This document shows, one piece after another, positions 1 through 5,182 of a DNA stretch of 5,592 nt (positions are counted from its first letter, which is position 1; each line of letters opens with the position of its first letter). Where the stretch lies: the NCBI GenBank assembly GCA_041844735.1, contig JBGZBP010000009.1:1-5592 (forward strand), written 5' to 3'. The notes beneath the pieces are model-generated. The model saw only the letters and a list, made by a program, of their open reading frames with translations. It searched no databases and had not been told where the DNA came from. The stretch comes from CAJPNN01 sp041844735. GTDB lineage: Bacteria > Bacillota > Clostridia > Peptostreptococcales > Anaerovoracaceae. A program made the position numbers and the translations under genes.

Positions 1-1127
1 ACTCTTGCAAGTTTTACTAGAAAATTCGCCACATATGACGGTGTTAAAACTACATCATTCAGCTTATCTTGTGTAAAGCCTAACCAAGAATACATTTCAT
101 TAAATAGCTTGCCTGTAAAGTCTGTGGTTAAACCTATTTTGTAGTAAATGCCTAAGTCATCTACTATTTTAGAAAATATTCTTTTTAGTTGACTTTCTCC
201 GTTTACAGGTTTGTTGATGTTATCTGAAAGCAGAGTATTTTTGAGTGTTCTTACTATTAGGTCTTGTTTTGTTTTTGGTAGATTTTTCTTTTTTAAGAAC
301 GCTTCTATTTTTCTGACTATAACTTCTCCGTCTGTGTTGCCGTCCTCTGTAGATGATTTCAAGTCTGATTTTTCTAAAGGGCTTACTTCTCCTGGTATTC
401 CAAGAGTTGCCATAATTGAAGCTGATACAAGATATACTCTGTCATTTTCGCTAAGACCTTTTTCGTTTGCATAAATATCATTGTTTAGCTTTACAAGGCT
501 TGTATTTATCTCTTTTTCTCTTTTATCTTTAAGTGCTTCCAATTCTTCGCTAGATAGAGAAAGCTCATTTACCTTTTTGATAAAATCAGTAAAGTTTTCT
601 TTTCCTAAAAATGAAAGGTCTGTGTATTTTCCTACTTCCTGACCAATACCTAAATTATCTTTGGATACATAATAAACGCCTATGGAATGTTCTATTTCTC
701 CATTGGTCTTTTTATATCCCGTAACACCGATAGCTATTACATCTGTGTAGCTTGTGTAATGAAGTATGGCATTAGCATAATGCACTGCTCCATTTACGGC
801 ATAGCTATTGATATTTTTGTAATTAGGCTCATTTTTACTTGTTCTATTATCTACTCTATTATCTCCATCAAGTTTAATTAGTTTATCTTTATAGCCTTTA
901 TACTCTATAAGTATCGGATAATAGTTTAGAGCTTCATCTTGCAATAAAAGCTTGGCATCCGGTCTATTTCCACCTGTTCCACCACTTTTTGATTTATACT
1001 CGTCTAGTGCCTTATCTATTTCTACATTCAGGCTTTCTTGTTCCAATTTATAATCTAAGCCATAGCTTTTAAGCCAACCATTTACAAGGTCTGCTATATT
1101 CGGTTCTATTGATTGTATTTTTCCCAT
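1..1127 (-). CDS. Restriction-modification enzyme: PD-(D/E)xK nuclease-like domain plus N-6 DNA methylase (3' end outside window)
   Basis: This frame is open for 375 codons from an ATG to the left window edge, so the C-terminal part is missing. Residues about 50-80 carry a nuclease-like signature: Asp57 in NRPDAK, then Glu75 and Lys77 in ILIEYKG, matching PD-(D/E)xK. Residues about 105-155 continue the alpha/beta fold (SYAVNGAVHYANAIL, then VIAIGVTGY). A helical linker follows (about 175-330). The visible end, LTPSYVANFLVKLAR, is the segment that precedes the S-adenosylmethionine motif in type I HsdM and type IIG adenine methylases. I therefore read it as a fused nuclease-methylase (type IIG-like); methylase motifs I and NPPY and any specificity domain would lie outside. 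The start is supported by GGAGGG 8 nt upstream. It begins 4 nt after the RlmD-tail ORF, so the two are probably translationally coupled. Such enzymes are common mobile-element cargo. The family call is strong; the exact R-M type is less certain. Confidence 0.85.
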   Translation of the reverse strand, partial: MGKIQSIEPNIADLVNGWLKSYGLDYKLEQESLNVEIDKALDEYKSKSGGTGGNRPDAKLLLQDEALNYYPILIEYKGYKDKLIKLDGDNRVDNRTSKNEPNYKNINSYAVNGAVHYANAILHYTSYTDVIAIGVTGYKKTNGEIEHSIGVYYVSKDNLGIGQEVGKYTDLSFLGKENFTDFIKKVNELSLSSEELEALKDKREKEINTSLVKLNNDIYANEKGLSENDRVYLVSASIMATLGIPGEVSPLEKSDLKSSTEDGNTDGEVIVRKIEAFLKKKNLPKTKQDLIVRTLKNTLLSDNINKPVNGESQLKRIFSKIVDDLGIYYKIGLTTDFTGKLFNEMYSWLGFTQDKLNDVVLTPSYVANFLVKLAR

Positions 1128-1131
1128 TTTT

Positions 1132-1461
1132 TTATCCCTCCTGCACTATCATCCCAAAATGCCTTAACGCATCCATGATAGCATCTTCTTTTTCTTTCGG
1201 ACACTCCGGCACTTTGCTGTTTTCTTTTTTGGACTTATTGTAATTTTCTCCAAGCTCAAGCCCACACTTCCTCTTAATCTGAGCTATATACAGCGTCGAA
1301 ACCTTAAACCCATAGTTATCAAGCACATACTCTTTGATGTTCTCATAAGTTCCTTTGCTTTCGGCTTTGGTAACATCATCTTCGTCAAGCTCCAATTTTA
1401 CCTCAATATGATTGTCGATATCTTTCCTGCACAAAAGTGCTACCGTCTCCACATGTATCAA
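1132..1461 (-). CDS. C-terminal tail of an RlmD/RumA-type 23S rRNA (uracil-5-)-methyltransferase, lacking the catalytic domain
   Basis: This 109-codon frame opens with a TTG (Leu-Ile-His-Val-Glu-Thr-Val). HVETVALL at residues 3-10 corresponds to the end of the RlmD/RumA methyltransferase fold (usually HVE-C/T-V-V-L). The rest resembles the extended C-terminal tail I recall on many clostridial RlmD-annotated proteins: an acidic stretch (residues 18-35), a TYENIKEYV helix, YGFKVSTLYIAQIKRKCG (about 50-67) and a charged end VPECPKEKEDAIMDALRHF. The SAM-binding and catalytic domains are absent. Upstream the frame stays open only to a TGA at 1486-1488, and no methyltransferase sequence appears in other frames. 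An AGGG lies 5 nt before the TTG, so weak independent translation is possible. It is either the 3' tail of rlmD displaced by integration, or an element-borne replacement tail separated from its host gene. Whether it makes a functional protein is unknown. The R-M gene follows directly. Confidence 0.6.
   Translation of the reverse strand: MIHVETVALLCRKDIDNHIEVKLELDEDDVTKAESKGTYENIKEYVLDNYGFKVSTLYIAQIKRKCGLELGENYNKSKKENSKVPECPKEKEDAIMDALRHFGMIVQEG
1441..1455 (-). other. Candidate attachment (att) core within the rlmD HVETV coding motif
   Basis: On the minus strand this reads CATGTGGAGACGGTA, which encodes the conserved His-Val-Glu-Thr-Val of RlmD/RumA. The 3' end of this gene is a known insertion hotspot for integrative conjugative elements in Firmicutes. 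RlmD-tail similarity starts exactly here and is lost immediately upstream, as expected at an att site. Only one copy is in the window, so the second att copy and the recombinase cannot be shown; the call is inferred. Confidence 0.35.
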
Positions 1462-1478
1462 GACTACCCTGATGATAA

Positions 1479-1586
1479 CGCTACATCAAGAACAGCGGCT
1501 TCACCCTCCTTGTACGAGGAAAACAAGCAAAGGAACTGATGTCGGAAATAGGATGTCGAGATAGCAACTTTAAAAGCATTAACTAA
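1479..1586 (+). pseudogene. Possible 3' remnant of a truncated plus-strand gene, unrecognised
   Basis: A plus-strand frame beginning just after a TAA (1476-1478) reads RYIKNSGFTLLVRGKQAKEL followed by MSEIGCRDSNFKSIN and a TAA at 1584-1586. It has no start codon or ribosome binding site. Its composition (a beta-strand-like GFTLLVRG followed by a helix-like KQAKELMSEIG) looks like a genuine protein C-terminus and not random sequence. It ends on the first base of the stem-loop that also follows hcp, which is typical of two convergent genes sharing a terminator. Its 5' side is lost near the candidate att core. I do not recognise the family, and a frame this short could also be chance. Confidence 0.3.
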
Positions 1587-1615
1587 TAGAGGGGATTCCT
1601 ACAAACCCCCTCTAT
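1586..1615 (-). terminator. Stem-loop terminator after hcp, possibly bidirectional
   Basis: There is a perfect 9-bp inverted repeat, ATAGAGGGG (1586-1594) pairing with CCCCTCTAT (1607-1615), with a 12-nt loop. It begins 12 nt past the hcp stop codon in the direction of hcp transcription. The stem is GC-rich, but the T-tract is weak in both directions (TTAGTTAAT on the minus side, ATTTG on the plus side). Its position supports it as the end of the hcp operon, and it could also serve a convergent plus-strand gene. Confidence 0.65.
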
Positions 1616-1627
1616 ATTTGTATGATA

Positions 1628-3277
1628 TCACGCATTCTCCCCAAAGAAAAGTTTTAAATCATCATCAACGGTTCCTATTCCCGAAATGCCGAAATTTTTT
1701 ACTAAAACATTTGCTACATTCGGCGAAAGGAACCCTGGGAGCGTTGGTCCCAAATGTATGTTCTTTACACCAAGATAGAGTAAAGCAAGCAGAACTATTA
1801 CAGCTTTTTGCTCATACCAGGCAATATTGAACTCCAGCGGAAGGTCATTTATATCTTCCAAGCCGAAAACCTCTTTGAGTTTAAGAGCTATTAGTGCCAG
1901 GGAGTATGAGTCGTTACACTGTCCGGCATCAAGCACACGAGGAATTCCCCCTATTTCTCCCAAATTTAGTTTGTTATATCTGTACTTGGCACAACCTGCT
2001 GTAAGAATTACAACATCCTTCGGAAGCTTTTCTGCGAAGTCTCTGTAGTAGTCTCTTGACTTCATTCTTCCATCGCAGCCTCCCATTACTACAAATTTAC
2101 GGATAGCTCCTGATTTTACTGCATCCACAATCTTATCTGCAAGTGCAAAGACCTGTTCATGGGCAAACCCGCCAATGATGCTTCCTGTTTCAATCTCTTG
2201 AGGCGGCTGACAATTCTTGGCTTGCTCAATTATAGCGGAGAAGTCTTTAATCGATCCATATTCTCCTTCAATATGTTTACATCCCGGATATCCAGCTGCG
2301 CCTGTAGTCCAAAGCCTATCCGCATAGCTATCTAAAGGAGGGACGATGCAGTTCGTGGTCATTAAGATAGGTCCGTTAAATTTATCGAATTCTTCTTTTT
2401 GTCTCCACCATGCATTGCCGTAATTTCCTACAAAGTGCGGATATTTTTTGAACGCCGGATAGTAATGTGCTGGCAACATCTCGGAGTGAGTATAAACGTC
2501 TATTCCTGTATCTTTTGTTTGCTCAAGCAACTGTTCGAAATCCTTAAGATCATGACCTGAAACGAGGATTCCAGGATTATTTCTGACACCTATGTCAACC
2601 TCAGTAATCTCAGGGTTTCCATAGGTTTCGGTATTCGCCTTATCTAAAAGTGCCATACCTTCTACACCATATTTACCTGTTTCCAAAGTTAATGCCACTA
2701 AATCATCAACACTTAAACTGTCATCAAGTGTTTTTGCTAATGCTCTTTGGATAAACGCATCTACCTCTTCATCATCATGCATGAGAGCATTGGCATGTTT
2801 GGAATATGCTGCCAGTCCCTTTAAACCATAGGTGATCATTTCTCGCAGGGAACGGATGTCTTCATCTTCTGTTGAAAGAATACCGACTTGCTGGGTAGCT
2901 GCTTTCTCTTCAAATTCAACCTCTTGCCCATTCCATAACGCTGCATCCGGCATTCCTTCTTTTCTTTCCAGTTGAGAAATGAGTCTTTCTTTTAATTCAA
3001 TAGTTTTCTTTATTCTTTCTATAATCGCATTTTTGTTAAAATTTGCATTTGTAATTGTCGTAAAAAGATTAACAGTAATCAAATGATTAGTTTCTTTTGT
3101 GATTGTTTTTCCTTCATTACGCAGTTCAGTAGTCACAAAAGAAAGTCCTTTTGTAACATAAATCAGAAGATCCTGCATGCCGGCAACTTCAGGCTTCTTT
3201 CCACAAACTCCTACTGCTGTGCAGCCTGTGCCTCTTGCTGTTTCCTGGCACTGAAAACAAAACATTTTATTATCCAT
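1628..3277 (-). CDS. hcp: Hydroxylamine reductase / hybrid cluster protein Hcp
   Basis: This is a complete 549-residue Hcp, close to the usual ~550 for the clostridial/Desulfovibrio class. Hcp is a cytoplasmic iron-sulfur protein that reduces nitric oxide to nitrous oxide and, in vitro, hydroxylamine to ammonia; it is linked to nitrosative-stress defence and protein S-nitrosation. The N-terminal motif Cys7-x2-Cys10-x8-Cys19-x5-Cys25 binds the cubane cluster. By comparison with D. vulgaris Hcp, the hybrid-cluster ligands appear intact: His242 (SGHDLKD), Glu266 (THSEMLP), Cys310 (TTNCIVP), Cys401 (MGGCDGR, the persulfide position), Cys429 (TAGCAKY), Cys454 (AGQCNDSY) and Glu489, with Lys491 nearby (WYEQKAV). 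The ATG is preceded by AAGGA about 10 nt upstream. The rubredoxin gene lies 17 nt upstream and a stem-loop follows. No Hcr-type NADH reductase is present, so the electron source must be another protein, possibly the rubredoxin. Function is assigned from family; identity is very secure. Confidence 0.97.
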   Translation of the reverse strand: MDNKMFCFQCQETARGTGCTAVGVCGKKPEVAGMQDLLIYVTKGLSFVTTELRNEGKTITKETNHLITVNLFTTITNANFNKNAIIERIKKTIELKERLISQLERKEGMPDAALWNGQEVEFEEKAATQQVGILSTEDEDIRSLREMITYGLKGLAAYSKHANALMHDDEEVDAFIQRALAKTLDDSLSVDDLVALTLETGKYGVEGMALLDKANTETYGNPEITEVDIGVRNNPGILVSGHDLKDFEQLLEQTKDTGIDVYTHSEMLPAHYYPAFKKYPHFVGNYGNAWWRQKEEFDKFNGPILMTTNCIVPPLDSYADRLWTTGAAGYPGCKHIEGEYGSIKDFSAIIEQAKNCQPPQEIETGSIIGGFAHEQVFALADKIVDAVKSGAIRKFVVMGGCDGRMKSRDYYRDFAEKLPKDVVILTAGCAKYRYNKLNLGEIGGIPRVLDAGQCNDSYSLALIALKLKEVFGLEDINDLPLEFNIAWYEQKAVIVLLALLYLGVKNIHLGPTLPGFLSPNVANVLVKNFGISGIGTVDDDLKLFFGENA

Positions 3278-3294
3278 TTCAACTTGTTCCTTTC

Positions 3295-3456
3295 TTATAA
3301 AACTATCTTAAACATACTTTTGTCAACGTTACATACAGGGCAAACCCAGTCATCCGGAATATCCTCAAAGGCAGTTCCTGGTGCTATTCCCCCATCCGGA
3401 TCTCCTACTTCTGGATCATAAATATAACCGCATGGTTCACATTCATATTTTTCCAT
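3295..3456 (-). CDS. Rubredoxin
   Basis: This 53-residue frame encodes a classic rubredoxin, a small one-iron electron carrier of the anaerobe cytoplasm. The Fe(Cys)4 ligands are Cys6 and Cys9 (CEPCGY) and Cys39 and Cys42 (WVCPVC). Other family landmarks are present: YIYDPEVGDPDGGIAPGT (residues 11-28), FEDIPDDW (30-37) and Phe49. Two positions are atypical: Pro8 inside the first CxxC, and Asn43 where the second motif usually has Gly (CPxCG). Either could shift redox potential. I chose the ATG at 3456 because GGAGG lies 7 nt upstream; an in-frame ATG at 3462 is only 1 nt from that GGAGG. The stop is 17 nt before hcp, so the two are almost certainly co-transcribed and rubredoxin may donate electrons to Hcp or an unlinked partner. 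The physiological partner is inferred. Confidence 0.95.
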   Translation of the reverse strand: MEKYECEPCGYIYDPEVGDPDGGIAPGTAFEDIPDDWVCPVCNVDKSMFKIVL

Positions 3457-3516
3457 TTTCATACCTCCTATACTATTCTTTGTTACGCCATTTTCTATAT
3501 TTTCAACAGAGAATCC

Positions 3517-4170
3517 CTACTCTAAAGTTAAGAGCAGAGCCATTTTAAACTTTTTTGTAACCTCTACGGAATGCCGCCCTGCCTTGGCAAAATGAAAATT
3601 TTCGCCTGCCTTGATGGCATGGCTTACTCCCTCGTATACAATTACGCCTTCACCATCAAGAGCAAAAATGATTGCCTCACCCGGTGCAGCATGTTCAGAC
3701 AGACCCGTACCCTCATCAAATGCCATTACAACAAATTTCATCTTGTCGTTATGGAGCAAATCCATGTTGACAATCTTGCCCTCTTGGTAAGGAACAAGTT
3801 CTGCCAGCTTAAATACCTCTCCTACCCTTACTGCTTCATTCATAATATCTTCCCTCCTTATCGCTATCTCTGCATAAACAGTCCCCGCCGATGTTCTTAT
3901 TCCCACCGGCACATCTGTCATTGTCAAAATACTTTCGCTTGCTTTTAATATTTTAGAAAATCCATTCGACTCATATACTTCCATCATGCCATTAATGACG
4001 ATCAGCAACTTATGATATGGATAAATCTCCGCACTGATATCCGTATTTTTAGCAAGAGAGAAATATGTTATGTGATTTTTTCCAGCATACACTTCTTTCG
4101 ATATGGTACAACCAGAAACCGGTGGATTGTCCACTGCTATGGAAAAAACCTCTCCAACTTTCTCCTTCAT
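3517..4170 (-). CDS. Two-domain cupin protein
   Basis: The 217-residue product folds as two tandem cupin barrels by pattern. The N-terminal half (about 25-105) has KLLIVINGMMEVYE and TMTDVPVGIRTS but lacks the histidines that bind metal, so it is probably structural or a ligand pocket. The C-terminal half (about 115-217) has EHAAPGEAIIFALDGEG and AGENFHFAKAGRHSVEV. This is the EHxxPGEA cupin pattern, with His160, Glu165 and His200 as likely metal ligands; the second His of the usual HxH is Ala162. No signal peptide is present, so it is cytoplasmic. The ATG has AGGTGA 4 nt upstream, inside the end of the DUF1858 gene, giving a 4-nt intergenic gap. Sixty nucleotides without a clear terminator separate it from rubredoxin. 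A role in sensing or handling metal or nitrosative damage is suggested only by its neighbours; the substrate is unknown. Confidence 0.85.
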   Translation of the reverse strand: MKEKVGEVFSIAVDNPPVSGCTISKEVYAGKNHITYFSLAKNTDISAEIYPYHKLLIVINGMMEVYESNGFSKILKASESILTMTDVPVGIRTSAGTVYAEIAIRREDIMNEAVRVGEVFKLAELVPYQEGKIVNMDLLHNDKMKFVVMAFDEGTGLSEHAAPGEAIIFALDGEGVIVYEGVSHAIKAGENFHFAKAGRHSVEVTKKFKMALLLTLE

Positions 4171-4174
4171 AATT

Positions 4175-4405
4175 TCACCTGCTTTGCTGATGGTTTTTGA
4201 TTATTTCGGTCAACTCGAAAATAATTTGTTCTGAATCCATTTCGGATTTTTTACCCATCTCGGTAATGTCTGCTTTTACCAGCATAACCTTTCCAATCGG
4301 AGTGTTCAGCATCTTAAATTTGTCATTAATCTTAATAATCTCATCCTTTATCCCTGGATATTCCATGAGAATGTCTTTTAACTTTGTATCTTTTGTAATA
4401 TTCAT
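4175..4405 (-). CDS. Stand-alone DUF1858 domain protein
   Basis: This 76-residue protein consists almost entirely of a DUF1858 domain: MNITKDTKLKDILMEYPGIK, a helix DEIIKINDKFKMLNTP, then an ITEMGKKSEMDSEQIIFELT helix typical of the fold. The same domain is found at the N-terminus of ScdA/RIC iron-centre repair proteins and in DUF438-type proteins. The cysteine pair seen in some DUF1858 members is absent here. I chose the ATG at 4405, not the in-frame GTG at 4417, because that GTG lies inside the GGAGGTGG ribosome binding site and the ATG sits 11 nt downstream of GGAGG. With this start the gene begins 1 nt after the TGA of the DUF2249 gene, indicating translational coupling. Iron-centre or nitric-oxide-related function is inferred from domain family and neighbours. 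Confidence 0.8.
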   Translation of the reverse strand: MNITKDTKLKDILMEYPGIKDEIIKINDKFKMLNTPIGKVMLVKADITEMGKKSEMDSEQIIFELTEIIKNHQQSR

Positions 4406-4406
4406 A

Positions 4407-5099
4407 TCAGCATCCACCTCCCTTCCCTACGTGATTCCCATCAGAAAATTTTTCCTTCAATGTCTTGTTTATCTCATCTCTGCCTTTACCCTGTTTTTCC
4501 ATCTGTTTGATTGCCTTATAAGCTTGGAACGCTGGAGATGGTGCAATCTCTGAACTGAAGTATCCAATGCCCATATTCCATGCAAATTGCTCAAATACAT
4601 CATCCAAAGCTCGCGAATCTAAACCATTTGCATATGCTTTCAAAATCTCACGTATTGCCTGCCGATTTCTGCCGGCACCGACCGCATTGGCAAGTGACAA
4701 CAGCAGACGCATATTGTAATCCAAATACCTATTTTCGTTCTGCCATGTCAGTTCCCAGAATTCTACGGCAATTTGTCCAAGTTTCTCATCAATCATAGGA
4801 TAATTTGTTATAACTGCCGGACGTTCCGGTGCTTCGTCAGGATTGCCCTTTTCTTCTATCCGGTAGAAGAATGCGTGATACTCGTTATCCGCTACTTTTT
4901 CCGTGTGTGACTCGTATCCAAGCAGTTCCATGATTTCGTAAAGTGGAATCGGCTCAAAGGTTTGTATAACTACCATTCCACTGCCTACCGGAAGCGATGC
5001 AGCTTGTTTTTTCAGTCCTGATAAAAAATTACCCGCTATTCCTCGCACATCCACTTTTTTAAAATCAACTGTTTTATCTTTCCAATCTATATATGCCAT
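4407..5099 (-). CDS. DUF2249 domain protein with helical C-terminal domain
   Basis: The 230-residue product has two parts. Residues 1-82 form a DUF2249 (TusA/SirA-like) domain, with VDVRGIAGNFLSGLKKQAASL, GSGMVVIQTFEPIPLYEIME and EYHAFFYRIEEK; the sulfur-carrying Cys of true TusA is absent. Residues about 95-205 are all-helical (EFWELTWQNENRYLDYNMRL, LANAVGAGRNRQAIREILKA, DDVFEQFAWNMGIGYFSSEI) and resemble a carboxymuconolactone-decarboxylase/AhpD-type helical fold, but no CxxC is present. The tail ends GKGGGC; these Gly codons overlap the ribosome binding site of the next gene. The ATG has GGAGGT about 8 nt upstream. DUF2249 proteins occur with hemerythrin, DUF438 and nitric-oxide-related genes, so a role in the Hcp stress response is plausible, but the biochemical activity is unknown. 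Confidence 0.82.
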   Translation of the reverse strand: MAYIDWKDKTVDFKKVDVRGIAGNFLSGLKKQAASLPVGSGMVVIQTFEPIPLYEIMELLGYESHTEKVADNEYHAFFYRIEEKGNPDEAPERPAVITNYPMIDEKLGQIAVEFWELTWQNENRYLDYNMRLLLSLANAVGAGRNRQAIREILKAYANGLDSRALDDVFEQFAWNMGIGYFSSEIAPSPAFQAYKAIKQMEKQGKGRDEINKTLKEKFSDGNHVGKGGGC

Positions 5100-5182
5100 T
5101 TTGTTTTACCTCCATTTTTTATTTTGTAATTATCCTAACCGTACTTTTTAATCTCGTATGTGTCACAGCCACATAATTAAAT
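5100..5182 (-). promoter_or_regulatory. Intergenic region with inverted repeat, possible activator-dependent promoter and RBS
   Basis: A perfect 6-bp inverted repeat, TATGTG (5157-5162) and CACATA (5170-5175) with a 7-nt spacer, has the size and TGTG/CACA arms of CRP/FNR-superfamily operators, the family that includes the nitrosative-stress regulator HcpR. A -10-like GATAAT lies at 5134-5129 on the minus strand without a good -35 box. If used, transcription would start near 5122, placing the repeat centre roughly 43 nt upstream, compatible with class II activation. GGAGGT then precedes the DUF2249 ATG. The RBS is clear; the promoter and operator are tentative. Confidence 0.35.

Noticed and set aside
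211..881. Plus-strand frames within the R-M gene
   Set aside because: They are antisense to a 375-codon frame with recognisable family motifs and have no RBS.
1618..2048. Plus-strand open frames opposite the hcp 3' region
   Set aside because: They lie antisense to a full-length conserved hcp gene and show no domain or RBS.
3083..3421. Plus-strand 112-codon frame across the hcp start and rubredoxin
   Set aside because: It is the complement of two certain genes; its cysteine-rich look is a reflection of hcp and rubredoxin codons.
4406..4417. GTG at 4417 as the start of the DUF1858 gene
   Set aside because: The GTG is part of the GGAGGTGG ribosome binding site, while the ATG at 4405 is properly spaced and begins at the domain's usual MxITKDT.
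3571..4553. Plus-strand frames opposite the cupin, DUF1858 and DUF2249 genes
   Set aside because: They are antisense shadows; hydrophobic stretches come from reverse-complemented Lys/Glu-rich helices, not real membrane segments.
5159..5167. TGTGTCACA as a stand-alone 9-bp palindrome operator
   Set aside because: It is too short for a dimeric CRP/FNR site; the larger TATGTG-N7-CACATA repeat that includes part of it is the better candidate.
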